Positions 45,153 to 54,861 of a stretch of 64,000 nucleotides of DNA are shown one piece after another (within the stretch, counting starts at the first letter, position 1; the number at the start of each line of letters is the position of its first letter). The position numbers and the translations under genes are program-made. A model generated the notes under the pieces. The model was not told the DNA's origin. It saw only the letters and a list, made by a program, of their open reading frames with translations, and did not search any database. This DNA comes from Rhizobium leguminosarum bv. trifolii WSM2297 (GTDB taxonomy: Bacteria > Pseudomonadota > Alphaproteobacteria > Rhizobiales > Rhizobiaceae), in assembly GCF_000271845.1 (NCBI RefSeq), contig NZ_JH719395.1, positions 4,518,146 to 4,582,145 of the forward strand. The letters run 5' to 3'.

Positions 45153-46310
45153 CTAAAGCAGTGACAGCTGCACGCCGCTGCCATCCGGCGGCACGAACAG
45201 ATCGTCGCGCAGCGGCATGCCGCGTCGCGTCAGCCCGAAACGTCTGGCGGCCATTTCAAAGCGCCGGGCGATCTGCCAGGCATAGGGACCGGCGCCCTTC
45301 ATGCGCTTGCCGAATTCGGCATCGTAATCCTTGCCGCCGCGCATCGAGCGCACCAGCGACATCACATGCCGATAGCGATCGGGATAATGCTGCAGCAGCC
45401 AGTCGCGGAAGAGTGGGCTGACTTCGAGCGGCAGTCTCAGGATGACATAGCTCGCCTCGGCGGCGCCGGCAGCCTTGGCCGATTCGAGGATGCGTTCCAG
45501 CTCGTGATCGTTCAGCGCCGGGATCAGCGGGGCGGCCATCACAGCCGTCTGGATGCCTGCTTCCGACAGCGTGTGAATGGTCTCCAGCCGGCGCGGCGGC
45601 GTGGCAGCGCGCGGCTCCATCGTCCGGGCAAGCTTGCGGTCGAGCGTGGTTACGGAGATACCGACGCGCACCAGGTTCTTTGCTGCCATCTCCTGCAGAA
45701 TGTCGAGATCCCGCAGGATCATCGCCGATTTGGTGACGATCGATATCGGGTGGTTCGCCTTGTTCAAGACCTCGAGAATACCGCGCATGACGCGCCATTC
45801 CTTTTCGATCGGCTGATAGGGGTCGGTATTGGTGCCGATCGCGATCGCCCGCACCTTGTAGCCCGGCTTGGCGAGTTCCCGCTCCAGCAGTTTTGCCGCA
45901 TCCGGCTTGGCGAAGAGCTTCGTCTCGAAATCGAGCCCGGCGGAAAGCCCCATATAGGCGTGCGTCGGCCGGGCGAAACAGTAGATGCAGCCATGCTCGC
46001 AGCCGCGATAGGGGTTGATCGAGCGGTCGAAGGCAATGTCAGGCGATTCGTTGCGGGTAATGGCCGTTCGCGGCTTCTCGATCTGCACGTCCGTCTTGAA
46101 CGGCGGAAGCTCTTCCAGCGTGTGCCAGCCATCGTCGAAGGTCTCGCGCTGCAGCGCCTCGAACCTGCCGGTCGGGTTCAGTCCCGCCCCGCGCCCACGG
46201 CGCCGGTCGACCTCGATCCTCAGACCGGAGGACACGATCATCGCATCGGCAATATCTGCCGTATTGGCAGGCGCGAATGCGGCCTGCCCTGCCAGGGACT
46301 GCTCTCTCAT
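45153..46310 (-). CDS. PA0069-family radical SAM protein (SplB-like)
   Basis: A 385-aa radical SAM enzyme. The cluster motif is RGCEHGCIYCFARP (Cys-x3-Cys-x2-Cys), within NPYRGCEHGCIYC, followed by TNTDPYQPIE and VTKSAMILRDLDIL. This pattern is shared with spore photoproduct lyase relatives (Rv2578c/PA0069 type), a family of unknown substrate found in non-sporulating bacteria. ATG 46310 has GGGAGAA ahead. A TTG at 46328 would add six residues. Confidence 0.88.
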   Translation of the reverse strand: MREQSLAGQAAFAPANTADIADAMIVSSGLRIEVDRRRGRGAGLNPTGRFEALQRETFDDGWHTLEELPPFKTDVQIEKPRTAITRNESPDIAFDRSINPYRGCEHGCIYCFARPTHAYMGLSAGLDFETKLFAKPDAAKLLERELAKPGYKVRAIAIGTNTDPYQPIEKEWRVMRGILEVLNKANHPISIVTKSAMILRDLDILQEMAAKNLVRVGISVTTLDRKLARTMEPRAATPPRRLETIHTLSEAGIQTAVMAAPLIPALNDHELERILESAKAAGAAEASYVILRLPLEVSPLFRDWLLQHYPDRYRHVMSLVRSMRGGKDYDAEFGKRMKGAGPYAWQIARRFEMAARRFGLTRRGMPLRDDLFVPPDGSGVQLSLL

Positions 46311-46448
46311 CGGATTCTCCCGCGGCAAAAGCCATCGCTTCCGCCCGTTTTGATGATTAAATTCCTATCCGCAAAACAAGAACAATGCAAGAACAAAATG
46401 CGGAAAACGCCGCTGGCAAAAATTTGTGCGGCGCATTATGAATGGGCA

Positions 46449-46967
46449 ATGTTGACGGTTGTTCTTGAATGTCAGGATCAGGAAACTGAGCTGGCCCAGA
46501 CTTTATCGGTATTGGTGGCTGGCGCTGTGGAAGGCCTCGTCAGCGATGTGGTGGTGCTCGATCACGACTCGCGCGACGGCAGCTCGCGGGTCGCCGACGC
46601 CGCCGGCTGCCGCTTTTATTCGCATTGGGATATCAAGGACATCGTCCGCTCCGCCCGCGGCGAATGGCTGCTCTTCGTCGAGCCCGGCGCACGGCCCCAG
46701 GCCGGGTGGATCGATGAGATCGCCGAATATATCGCGCTGAACAAACTGCCGGCCCGCTTCACCGCTTCGCGCGGCTACCGGCGCCCGTTCTTTGAGCGCC
46801 TCGGCCGCGCCGCGCCGCCGCTAGAACTCGGTCTGCTGATGCCGAAGAACCAGGCGCTCGCCGCCGCCAAGAGCGGCATGCGCCTTGCCGAATTCGTCAA
46901 AGGCCAGAAGCCGCGCAAGCTCTCAAGCGAACTGATTCCCGCTTGGGTCGCCCGCGCTGCGCGGTAA
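46449..46967 (+). CDS. glycosyltransferase family 2-like protein
   Basis: A 172-aa protein starting MLTVVLECQDQETELAQTLS, then VEGLVSDVVVLDHDSRDGSS and GEWLLFVEPGARP, matching the nucleotide-sugar-binding half of GT-2 enzymes. The DxD-like site would be the DHDSRDG region. It is short for a full GT-2 enzyme (usually 230 aa or more), so it may be inactive or a small dedicated member. No membrane helix seen. A start further upstream (46398) is possible. Confidence 0.75.
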   Translation: MLTVVLECQDQETELAQTLSVLVAGAVEGLVSDVVVLDHDSRDGSSRVADAAGCRFYSHWDIKDIVRSARGEWLLFVEPGARPQAGWIDEIAEYIALNKLPARFTASRGYRRPFFERLGRAAPPLELGLLMPKNQALAAAKSGMRLAEFVKGQKPRKLSSELIPAWVARAAR

Positions 46968-47030
46968 GCAGTTTCACTCTCTGTCATGCCCAGAACTTGA
47001 CCGAAGGCTGTCTGGTTGGCGCGGAGAGCT

Positions 47031-47204
47031 GCCCCTCACCCTAACCTGACCGGGGTCGAGCCACTGGTCTCGACCCGTTCTTCGGACCCGCAAACGGGGC
47101 GAGGGGACGTGCCAATAAGAGGTGGGTGGGAGACGGAGAGGTCGCGGCATGGTCCCTTCGCCCCGTTGTTACGGGGAGAAGGTGGCGGCAGCCGGATCAG
47201 GGGC
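47031..47204. repeat. RIME-like repeat, copy C
   Basis: Starts GCCCCTCACCCTAACCTGAC, has CCCGCAAACGGGG and CCCCGTTGTTACGGGG hairpins and ends GAGAAGGTGGCGGCAGCCGG then ATCAGGGGC. Its right half is the uninterrupted form of the site in which the IS110 element sits. The rest of the 46968-47405 gap shows no other feature. Confidence 0.75.
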
Positions 47205-47405
47205 GGGCCTCGCTGTGTAGCGCGTCACTGATCTCTCCTCCCCTCGCGAAAACATGGCGCCCAATAGGATTTCGCGCTATAATTCTCCCATGGCGCCGCC
47301 GAAGCGCCGCGCTTCGCAACGGATGGCCATGAATGCCGGTGGACGGCAGAACAGGTCGGCGACAATCTCCTCTTCTGCCGGGTTCCCGGCGAAAGGAGGT
47401 GCGTC

Positions 47406-47741
47406 ATGCCACGCGGTAGGATCTACGGCGTACGCAATATGGTCTACGGCCTGTTGGCCGTCATATTGCCGACATTGGTGATCGCGCATCCGCATTCGGC
47501 AGCATCGCAGGCGATGCTCAGTTGCGCAGGCCGATCCGAGGTCGTCAATTTCCTCGACAGGAATTTCGCTGAAAAGCTGACAGCGGTCGGACTGGTCAAC
47601 GAGAACGCCGTTATGGAGGTCTATGCCGCCAAAAGCGGCACCTGGACGCTCGTCGTCACGGATGTTCACGGCATAAGCTGCATTCTGCTGTCGGGTGACA
47701 GCTGGGAAACGATGCCGGCTCTGCCCGGCCTTGCTACATAG
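47406..47741 (+). CDS. small hypothetical exported protein
   Basis: A 111-aa protein with an excellent ribosome site (AAAGGAGGTG, 6 nt before ATG 47406). A hydrophobic N-terminal stretch (MVYGLLAVILPTLVIAHPHS) is probably a signal peptide. Two cysteines (LSCAG and ISCILLSG) could form a disulfide. The central part (KLTAVGLVNENAVMEVYAAK) and TWTLVVTDVHGISC look like a small compact periplasmic domain. I do not recognise the family. Confidence 0.7.
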   Translation: MPRGRIYGVRNMVYGLLAVILPTLVIAHPHSAASQAMLSCAGRSEVVNFLDRNFAEKLTAVGLVNENAVMEVYAAKSGTWTLVVTDVHGISCILLSGDSWETMPALPGLAT

Positions 47742-47747
47742 CGAATT

Positions 47748-48296
47748 CTATTTGGTCGCGCCGCGTTTCAGGTGTTCGTCCAGACGCGGCATGATCTCAA
47801 CAAAATTGCACGGCGCGCTGCGGTAGTCGAGCTGCCCTTTCAAAATGCCGTCCCAGGCATCCCGGCAGGCGCCGGGCGAGCCCGGCAGCGCAAAGATGAA
47901 GGTGGCGTTGGCAACGCCTGCCGTGGCGCGTGACTGGATCGTCGCCGTGCCGATCTTATCGTAGGAAATGCGGTGGAAGACGGCGGAAAAGCCGTCCATC
48001 CGCTTTTCGAATAAGGGCTCCAGCGCCTCGGGCGTCACATCGCGGCCGGTAAAGCCGGTGCCGCCTGAGGTGATGACGACGTCGATCTCGTCCCGCTCGG
48101 TCCAGGCTTTCACCGTTGCTGCGATTTTCTCGCGATCATCGGGCACGATTGCCCGGTCGATCAGCCGGTGGCCCGCCTCGCTGATTCGCGCCGCCAGCGT
48201 GTCGCCTGACTTGTCCGTCTCCGGCGTGCGTGTATCCGAGACGGTGAGCACTGCGATGCCGACGGCGATGAAGGGTCGCTTGTCCAGACTTGCCAT
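47748..48296 (-). CDS. moaB: molybdenum cofactor biosynthesis protein B
   Basis: A 182-aa MoaB/MogA-type protein that binds molybdopterin (adenylyltransferase-like fold). Motifs: AVLTVSDTRTPETDKSGDTL, VVITSGGTGFTGRDVTPEAL and LPGSPGACRDAWD. ATG 48296 overlaps the ispE stop (TGATG), so translation is coupled; a GTG at 48299 is also possible. MoaB in proteobacteria is often redundant with MogA. Confidence 0.92.
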   Translation of the reverse strand: MASLDKRPFIAVGIAVLTVSDTRTPETDKSGDTLAARISEAGHRLIDRAIVPDDREKIAATVKAWTERDEIDVVITSGGTGFTGRDVTPEALEPLFEKRMDGFSAVFHRISYDKIGTATIQSRATAGVANATFIFALPGSPGACRDAWDGILKGQLDYRSAPCNFVEIMPRLDEHLKRGATK

Positions 48297-49192
48297 CACA
48301 TGCCTCCCGAAACCGTTTCCGTCGCCTGGAAATACCAGTCCGGCCGCTCGCCGTGAAGAGCGGCCGCCGCCTCTTGCGCCGCCGTCATGCTCGCAAAGAT
48401 CCCGAAACAGGTGGCGCCGGAACCGGACATACGGGTCAAAAGCGCCCCGCGGGACTGCAGCATCGCCGAGATCACCGCAATCTCAGGGACGATCTGGCGC
48501 GCTGGCGGCTCCAAGTCGTTACGGGCATCACCGATCACTGCCAGCCAGTCGGCACTCTCAGCAAGCCCCGGAGCCAGGTTCAAAGACGGATTGTTCTTTG
48601 TCGTCAGCCGGCGGAACACCTCGGGGGTCGAGACACCCTTCAGCGGATTGGCGAGCACCATGGCAAAAGCCGGCAGATCAGGCACCGCCTCGATCTGGTC
48701 ACCGATGCCGCGGGCAATCAGCGGCCGGCTTCCAAGGCACATCGGCACGTCGGCGCCGAGCGTCAGCGCCAAGGCGGCGAGCGCCTCCACCGGCAGGCTC
48801 ATGCCCCAGAGCCGCATCAGCCCGCGCAGCGTCGCGGCGGCATCGGCCGAGCCGCCGCCGATGCCGGAGGCAACCGGCAGGTTCTTTTGCAGGTGGATAT
48901 GGACAGGGAAGGCGAGGGCCCCGAGCTGCTTGCGCAGCAGATCGCGCGCCCGCAGCACCAGATTGGTGCCGCCGTCGCCGGCAAGGGTTTCGCCGAAGCG
49001 GCCCGACAGCGTGAAGGCGTCGGCCTGTGCAGGCAGGAAACCCAGCCGGTCGCCGCAATCGGCGAAGGTCACCAGCATATCGAGCAGATGATAGCCATCT
49101 GCCCGCTGGCCCGTCACATGCAAAGCGAGGTTGATCTTCGCGCGCGCTTCTTCGGTAACGCCGAAAGCCTCGGCAAAGCCCTCTTCAGGCAT
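48296..49192 (-). CDS. ispE: 4-diphosphocytidyl-2-C-methyl-D-erythritol kinase
   Basis: GHMP kinase of the non-mevalonate (MEP) isoprenoid pathway, 298 aa. The start (EEARAKINLALHVTGQRADG) and the ATP-binding loop PVASGIGGGSADAAATL are characteristic; GSGATCFGIF is the C-terminal motif. It starts 6 bp after the TPR gene stop and runs into moaB, so TPR-ispE-moaB appears to be one transcript. The polyprenyl synthase gene nearby uses products of this pathway. Confidence 0.95.
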   Translation of the reverse strand: MPEEGFAEAFGVTEEARAKINLALHVTGQRADGYHLLDMLVTFADCGDRLGFLPAQADAFTLSGRFGETLAGDGGTNLVLRARDLLRKQLGALAFPVHIHLQKNLPVASGIGGGSADAAATLRGLMRLWGMSLPVEALAALALTLGADVPMCLGSRPLIARGIGDQIEAVPDLPAFAMVLANPLKGVSTPEVFRRLTTKNNPSLNLAPGLAESADWLAVIGDARNDLEPPARQIVPEIAVISAMLQSRGALLTRMSGSGATCFGIFASMTAAQEAAAALHGERPDWYFQATETVSGGM

Positions 49193-49198
49193 CGCCCG

Positions 49199-51031
49199 TC
49201 AGGATTTCTTGTCGACCGGCGGCGGGGTGACCGGTGCCGGATCCGGCTGCTTCTTGTCGGCCGCCTTGGCATCGTCGCTGGCCGGCGGCAGGCCGTTGGC
49301 GACCTTGTCCTTGATCTTCGGGATCTCGGCGGCCTCAGGCTCGGAGGCGAGTGCCCGATTCCACTGATAGACGGCCTCGAGCTTGCGGCCGACGCGCCAA
49401 TAGGCGTCACCCAGATGGTCGTTGATCGTCGCGTCGCCGGCCTTGATCTGTGCTGCCCGCTCCAGCTCGTCGACGGCATCGTCGAAGCGGTTCAGGCGGA
49501 AATAGGCCCAGCCGAGCGAATCGATGATGTAACCGTCGTCGGGACGAAGGTCGACGGCCTTCTTGATCATGCCGAGACCTTCATCGAGGTTGCGGTTCAT
49601 GTCGATCCAGGAATAGCCGAGATAGTTCAGCACCTGCGGCTGGTCGGGATTGAGCTCCAGCGCCTTGCGGAAATTCGGTTCCGCCTGGTCCCACTTCTTC
49701 AGCCGCTCATAGGCGATGCCGCGCTGGAAGAAGACGCTCCAGTTGGCGCGGCCGGGAATGGGGCCGATCGCGTCGACCGCCTTGTCGTAATTGGCAGCCA
49801 TCGCCTCGTAGTCCTTGGCGTCGGAGAGCACGCTGCCATAGGCGAGGTAGCTGCGGATATCCTTCGGATCGGAGGCAATCAGCGCCTGCAGATGTTTGCG
49901 CGCCTCGTCGACCTTGCCGCCCTGGGCAAGGGCAAGGCCGAGCTGCAGCTCGGAGATGCGCCGCATCGGCGAATTCTCCGGCACCTTCTTGTAGAGCGCG
50001 ATAGCGCGGTCCATCTGGTTCTGCTTCTCGGCGATGCCGCCGAGCAGCACCAGCGTATCGGCGCTGTTCGGGTCGAGCGCATTGGCGGTCTGCAGGTAAA
50101 GCGAAACGATGTCCTCGGCGCCATCGCGGTTCAGCGCGCCGCCGACAGAAAACAGCACGCCGGCAGCGCCTTCTTCGGCCGTCTTGACCTGCTGCTCCTG
50201 CTTCTCGTCCTTTTCGATACTGTCGCGCAGCGCATTCAGCGGCGCGTAGTTCGGCAGCAGGTTGTCGCCGACGGAAACGGCGTCGAGCGCCTTCTGCTTA
50301 TTGCCTTGTGACGCTTCGAGGCGGGCAAGCGCCATCACTGCGCGCATGAAGGTGTCGGGCGCAGTCGCACCCCCTTCCTTGTCGAGCACGGCATCGTTCA
50401 GATGCTTGCGGGCGGATTTCACGTCGCCGGTGGCGATGGCGATGGCGCCGGCATTATAATTCTGGAAGATGTCAACCCAGTCCGGCCCCTTCATCTTCTC
50501 GACCATGGCGAGCGCTTCCTTGCCGCGGCCGGCGCCGACGCGCGCCCAGGCGAGCAGCAGGTCGTTCATCATCCGATCGAGATCGTTCGGCCCCTTATAT
50601 TTGAGGATGGCCTCGGCGGACTTGTAGTCGTCACGGCGCACGGCATCCATGCCGCGCACGATCGTGGTGATGCGCTCGACCGAAGGATCGCCCTTCAGGT
50701 CGTTGGCATATTTGACGCCTTCCTTGATGTCGCCGTTGAGCAGCAGTGAGATCATCAGCCGCTGGCGAATCTCCGGATTGCCGGGCTCGATCTGCAGCGC
50801 CTTCTTGTAGAGTTCGATAGCCGTTGCATAGTCATGATCGACATCGGCCGTGCGCGCCGCGAGGAAGGCGCCGGAGAAAGTGGTAACGCTATCGGCATCG
50901 AAGCTATCGGTCTTCTCCACATCGCTCGGCTTGGCCGCATCCTCGGCACTCACGCCGCCGACACCGCCCAGCGAAAGGACAGCGGCAAGCGCTGCGCTCG
51001 TAAGAAGACGGATGGCAAATCTCTGCCGCAT
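49199..51031 (-). CDS. exported tetratricopeptide repeat protein
   Basis: A 610-aa protein. A signal peptide (MRQRFAIRLLTSAALAAVLS, cut near VSAED) is followed by about a dozen TPR-like helical pairs from residue 55 to 575 (e.g. DYATAIELYKKALQIEPGNP, KWDQAEPNFRKALELNPDQP) and a Lys/Pro-rich end. Probably periplasmic and a protein-interaction scaffold; this TPR gene commonly sits beside ispE in rhizobia. ATG 51031 has AAAGG upstream. Confidence 0.88.
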   Translation of the reverse strand: MRQRFAIRLLTSAALAAVLSLGGVGGVSAEDAAKPSDVEKTDSFDADSVTTFSGAFLAARTADVDHDYATAIELYKKALQIEPGNPEIRQRLMISLLLNGDIKEGVKYANDLKGDPSVERITTIVRGMDAVRRDDYKSAEAILKYKGPNDLDRMMNDLLLAWARVGAGRGKEALAMVEKMKGPDWVDIFQNYNAGAIAIATGDVKSARKHLNDAVLDKEGGATAPDTFMRAVMALARLEASQGNKQKALDAVSVGDNLLPNYAPLNALRDSIEKDEKQEQQVKTAEEGAAGVLFSVGGALNRDGAEDIVSLYLQTANALDPNSADTLVLLGGIAEKQNQMDRAIALYKKVPENSPMRRISELQLGLALAQGGKVDEARKHLQALIASDPKDIRSYLAYGSVLSDAKDYEAMAANYDKAVDAIGPIPGRANWSVFFQRGIAYERLKKWDQAEPNFRKALELNPDQPQVLNYLGYSWIDMNRNLDEGLGMIKKAVDLRPDDGYIIDSLGWAYFRLNRFDDAVDELERAAQIKAGDATINDHLGDAYWRVGRKLEAVYQWNRALASEPEAAEIPKIKDKVANGLPPASDDAKAADKKQPDPAPVTPPPVDKKS

Positions 51032-51164
51032 TAGGAAACCTTTCTTCGACAGCGTCCCGACAATGGTGCCGGTCGCAAAACCAGTTGTGTTCACTGATTC
51101 ATAACAGGATGGCTTTTTTGAAGCGGCGCCGCAAGAAATTCAGCCTGCGATCAAGGACGTTTGA

Positions 51165-52181
51165 TCAATTGACGCGCTCGATGCAGAAGTCGATCACTTC
51201 CATCAGGGAGGATTTCCAGACCGTATCGGGAAGCGGCGCAAGCGCGTCCCTGGCGATCGTGCCGTAATGGATCGCCCGGCCGATCGTGTCGCTGAGCGTG
51301 CCATATTTGGTGATCAGCCCCAGCGCTTTTTCGAGATTGGCGTCGGTGCTGTTGCCGGCTTCGATCGCATCGCGCCAGAAGGCGCGCTCGTCCTCGGTGC
51401 CGCGGCGATAGGCGAGAATGACCGGCAGGGTGATCTTGCCCTCACGGAAATCGTCGCCGACATTCTTGCCGAGATCGGCCGCCTTGCCGCCGTAATCCAG
51501 CGCATCGTCGACCAGCTGGAAGGCCAGTCCGAGATTCATGCCGTAGGATTTCAGCGCGTTGCGGCCGGATTTGCCGGCCTCGGCGACGATCGGCCCGACT
51601 TCGGCGGCGGCGGCAAAGAGCGCCGCCGTCTTGGCGCGGATGACGGAAAGATAATCGTCTTCGGTCGTTTCCATGTTCTTGGCGACCGAAAGCTGCAGCA
51701 CCTCGCCTTCGGCAATGATGCAGGCGGCAGATGACAGAACGTCGAGCGCATCGAGCGAGCCGACATCGACCATCATGCGGAAGGCCTGGCCAAGCAGGAA
51801 GTCGCCGACCAGCACGCTTGCCTGGTTGCCCCAGATCATCCGCGCCGTCGATTTGCCGCGGCGCAGGTCGCTTTCGTCGACGACGTCGTCATGCAGCAGC
51901 GTTGCCGTGTGCATGAACTCGACCGATGTGGCGAGCTTGACGTGGTTTTCGCCGCGGTAGTCGAACAGCGAGGCGGCGGCCAGCGTCAGCATCGGCCGCA
52001 GCCGCTTGCCGCCGGAGGAGATCAGATGGTTCGCCACTTCCGGGATCATCTGCACGTCGGAGCCGGCCTTGGACAGAATGAGCTGGTTCACCCGCTCCAT
52101 ATCCGCCCTGGTGAGATCGACCAATGGCTTGATGGATGCCAGTTTGTTTTTGCTTTCTTCAAGCGGTATGACCACGCCCAA
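51165..52181 (-). CDS. ispB: polyprenyl (octaprenyl/decaprenyl) diphosphate synthase
   Basis: A 338-aa trans-prenyltransferase making the side chain of ubiquinone. The first aspartate motif is LLHDDVVDESDLRRG, the second QLVDDALDYGG; GGKRLRPML is the substrate-binding lysine/arginine region. The start is TTG 52181 (MGVVIPLEESK) or GTG 52175; both have weak ribosome sites and no ATG is near. Chain length (8-10 units) cannot be set by eye. The symbol is by family analogy. Confidence 0.9.
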   Translation of the reverse strand: MGVVIPLEESKNKLASIKPLVDLTRADMERVNQLILSKAGSDVQMIPEVANHLISSGGKRLRPMLTLAAASLFDYRGENHVKLATSVEFMHTATLLHDDVVDESDLRRGKSTARMIWGNQASVLVGDFLLGQAFRMMVDVGSLDALDVLSSAACIIAEGEVLQLSVAKNMETTEDDYLSVIRAKTAALFAAAAEVGPIVAEAGKSGRNALKSYGMNLGLAFQLVDDALDYGGKAADLGKNVGDDFREGKITLPVILAYRRGTEDERAFWRDAIEAGNSTDANLEKALGLITKYGTLSDTIGRAIHYGTIARDALAPLPDTVWKSSLMEVIDFCIERVN

Positions 52182-52289
52182 CGACCCGGACTCCTGTTCA
52201 TTCTTTGTATCTGACAATAGAAAGGGGCGATGGACGCGGCAAGGGGTGAATTGTCGCGCAAGACGAAATTGGAAGGAAAACGACGGCAA

Positions 52290-52517
52290 ATGCATGAACT
52301 TATCCGCGCCAACGACCCCGTTCTGCTCTCCTTTGCCGAGAGTTTGATGAAGGATGCGGGCATTCACTGCTTTATCGCCGATCAGGGCATGAGCGTGCTC
52401 GAAGGTTCACTCGGCATGCTGCCGCGCCGTCTGCTGGTGGATGAGGAGATGGCCGATCAGGCCCGCCGCATCCTGATCGACGCCGGCCTCGGCGGCGAAT
52501 TGCGCGATAGGACGTGA
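52290..52517 (+). CDS. DUF2007 domain protein
   Basis: A 75-aa protein (MHELIRANDPVLLSFAESLM, then DAGIHCFIADQGMSVLEGSL, then VDEEMADQARRILIDAGL) of the DUF2007 family, a small ferredoxin-like fold of unknown role, perhaps a signalling adaptor. It starts 108 bp from the divergent polyprenyl synthase gene and 7 bp before the next gene, so it is probably co-transcribed with the methyltransferase. Confidence 0.88.
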   Translation: MHELIRANDPVLLSFAESLMKDAGIHCFIADQGMSVLEGSLGMLPRRLLVDEEMADQARRILIDAGLGGELRDRT

Positions 52518-52524
52518 GCAGGCG

Positions 52525-53301
52525 ATGACCGGCGAGCCGCTCGAAACGATCGATGCCTTCCATCGCGGCGCCTTTCATCTGCTGCAGCCGAAGGGCAGGG
52601 GCCATCGCGCCGGCATGGATGCGATGCTGCTTGCCGCCCTTGTCGCCGACGATCGGCCGGTCAGGGTCGCCGATCTCGGCGCCGGCGCCGGTGCGGCCGG
52701 CCTTGCCGTCGCCTCGCGCCTGGCGAAGGCGGAGGTGGTGCTGTTCGAGCGGTCGGCTGAAATGGCTGATTATGCCCGCCGCAGCATTCTGCTGCCCGGA
52801 AACGCCGATCTTGCGGGCCGAGTCAGCGTCGTCGAGGCCGATGTGACGCTGACCGCCAAGGCGCGCAACGATGCCGGTCTCATCGATGAGAGTTTCCACC
52901 ATGTCATCATGAACCCGCCCTTCAATCACGCCGGCGACCGGCGCACGCCGGACACGCTGAAGGCCGAAGCCCATGCGATGACCGATCGCTTGTTCGAAAG
53001 CTGGCTCCGCACGGCCGGCGCCATCATGATCCCGGGCGGGCAATTGTCGCTGATCGCCAGGCCCGAATCGATCGCCGAGATCATTACCGCCTGCGGCCGG
53101 CGCTTCGGCGGCATTGAAATCACCGCCATCCATCCGCGCCCCGGCGAAAACGCCGTCCGCATCCTGGTGACGGCGGTCAAGGGATCGCGGGCACGGCTGT
53201 CGCTGCGCGCACCTTTGATCATGCACGAAGAGGGGAGCCACAAGTTCTCCCCTCTCGTCGACGATTTCAACAATGGCCGGGCGGCCTATGCCAGGCTTTA
53301 G
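52525..53301 (+). CDS. TrmN6-like SAM-dependent methyltransferase
   Basis: A 258-aa methyltransferase. It has ADLGAGAGAAGLAVASRL for SAM binding and VIMNPPFNHAG, the NPPF motif of N6-adenine methyltransferases. This resembles the tRNA1(Val) A37 methyltransferase family (YfiC/TrmN6). The start MTGEPLETIDAFHRGAFHLLQPKGRGHRAG is a family feature. The substrate is inferred. Confidence 0.85.
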   Translation: MTGEPLETIDAFHRGAFHLLQPKGRGHRAGMDAMLLAALVADDRPVRVADLGAGAGAAGLAVASRLAKAEVVLFERSAEMADYARRSILLPGNADLAGRVSVVEADVTLTAKARNDAGLIDESFHHVIMNPPFNHAGDRRTPDTLKAEAHAMTDRLFESWLRTAGAIMIPGGQLSLIARPESIAEIITACGRRFGGIEITAIHPRPGENAVRILVTAVKGSRARLSLRAPLIMHEEGSHKFSPLVDDFNNGRAAYARL

Positions 53302-53321
53302 AGCGCTTCGGCTCTCGCCGG

Positions 53322-54662
53322 TTAGCCGGTGACGAAGTCGAGGAGCAGCTTGACGTTCAGCCCGGCAATCACCACCGCGATCAGATAGGCAATGCCGCTC
53401 AGCCAGCGCGGCGCCACCAGTTCGCCCATCTTGGCCTTGTTGGCGGTGAACATGACGAGCGGGAAGACCGCGAAGGAAAGCTGCAGGCTGAGCACCACCT
53501 GGGTGAGGATCAACAGCTCGGCCGTGCCCTTGTCGCCATACCAGATGGTGACGATCGCCGCCGGCACGATGGCGATGGCGCGGGTGATCAGCCGTCGTAT
53601 CCACGGCTTCAGCCTGATTTTGAGGAAGCCTTCCATGACGATCTGGCCGGCAAGGGTTGCCGTCACCGTCGAGTTGAGGCCGCAGCAGAGCAGCGCGATG
53701 CCGAATAGCGTCGGCGCAATGGCGAGGCCCAGCAGCGGCGACAGCAGCGAATAGGCATCGCCGAGTTCGACGACATCGGTCTTGCCGTGCGCATTGAAGG
53801 CGGCAGCCGCCAGGATCAGGATCGAAGCATTGATCAGCAGCGCGAAACACAGCGCCACTGTCGAGTCGATCGTCGCAAAGGTCAGCGCTTCCTTCTTCTC
53901 GGGCACCGTATGGCCATAGGCCCGTGTCTGGACGATGCCGGAGTGAAGGTAGAGATTGTGCGGCATGACGGTCGCGCCGAGAATGCCGAGCGCCAGATAG
54001 AGCATCTCCGGATTGGTGACGATCTCCGTGGTCGGGAAGAAGCCGGTGAGAACGGCGCCCCATTGCGGGTCGGCAAGCAGGATCTGCACGCCGAAGCAGA
54101 CGGCGATGACGCCGAGCAGGGCGATGATGAAGGCTTCCACCCAGCGGAAACCGAGCTTCTGCAGGAAGAGGATGACGAAGACGTCGAGTGCTGTGATCAG
54201 CACGCCGAGTTCGAGCGGGATGCCCATCAAGAGGTTGAGGCCGATCGCCGTGCCGATCACCTCGGCGATATCGGTGGCGATGATGGCGATCTCGGCAAAG
54301 GCCCAGAGCGGCACCGAGACATATCTGGGGAAGGCGTCGCGGCAGGCCTGCGCCAGGTCGCGGCCAGAGGCGATCGCCAGCCGCGCGCAGAGCGATTGCA
54401 GCACGATGGCCATCAGGTTGGAAAGCAGCGCGACGGTGAGCAGCGCATAGCCGAATTTCGAGCCGCCGGCGAGCGAGGTCGCCCAGTTGCCGGGATCCAT
54501 ATAGCCGACGGCGACCATGTAGCCCGGCCCGGCGAAGGCCGCCGCCCGCCGCCACCTTGAACTGTGACGCCCGGTTCCGACGGTGCGGTAGACATCCGAT
54601 AGCGACGCCTCGCCGCGTTCGTGCCGCCAGCCGCGGTTTGCATTCGGATTTAGGGCGTCCAT
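53322..54662 (-). CDS. mntH: Nramp-family manganese/divalent metal transporter
   Basis: A 446-aa inner-membrane H+-coupled Mn2+/Fe2+ importer. Metal-binding motifs are YMDPGNWAT in the first helix and MPHNLYLHS in the sixth; 11 helices in all. The N-terminal 35 residues are hydrophilic. A dyad upstream (54706-54726) may be a Fur/Mur-type site. Convergent with the methyltransferase gene, ends 20 bp apart. Confidence 0.95.
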   Translation of the reverse strand: MDALNPNANRGWRHERGEASLSDVYRTVGTGRHSSRWRRAAAFAGPGYMVAVGYMDPGNWATSLAGGSKFGYALLTVALLSNLMAIVLQSLCARLAIASGRDLAQACRDAFPRYVSVPLWAFAEIAIIATDIAEVIGTAIGLNLLMGIPLELGVLITALDVFVILFLQKLGFRWVEAFIIALLGVIAVCFGVQILLADPQWGAVLTGFFPTTEIVTNPEMLYLALGILGATVMPHNLYLHSGIVQTRAYGHTVPEKKEALTFATIDSTVALCFALLINASILILAAAAFNAHGKTDVVELGDAYSLLSPLLGLAIAPTLFGIALLCCGLNSTVTATLAGQIVMEGFLKIRLKPWIRRLITRAIAIVPAAIVTIWYGDKGTAELLILTQVVLSLQLSFAVFPLVMFTANKAKMGELVAPRWLSGIAYLIAVVIAGLNVKLLLDFVTG

Positions 54663-54705
54663 GCGATTTCCACCTATTGCTCGTGAGGGGCACTATGACG
54701 GATTA

Positions 54706-54726
54706 GAATGATAATGCAAGTCATTC
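54706..54726. promoter_or_regulatory. putative Fur/Mur-type operator upstream of mntH
   Basis: Inverted repeat GAATGA-N9-TCATTC, about 45 bp upstream of mntH, in an AT-rich stretch containing ATGATAATGC. In rhizobia manganese uptake genes are controlled by Mur (a Fur homologue) or MntR; this dyad is a candidate only. Confidence 0.4.
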
Positions 54727-54861
54727 GCAACAAGAAAATCAATCCGGTTTTTTCAGGCCCGATGTTTTCGAGAACGCGGCCATTGCGTTTGTCGTTCCAG
54801 CGCATACATGGATGCCGATCGTCATTGACGCGATCGCGCCACCCGAAGTGAAGGATGAGAG

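Noticed and set aside
48290..50311. Plus-strand open frame of about 670 codons opposite ispE and the TPR gene
   Set aside because: Antisense shadow; the minus-strand proteins are conserved families.
52372..54693. Minus-strand open frame of about 770 codons over mntH and the methyltransferase gene
   Set aside because: It is in a different frame from mntH and has no recognisable domain; mntH and the plus-strand methyltransferase explain the region.
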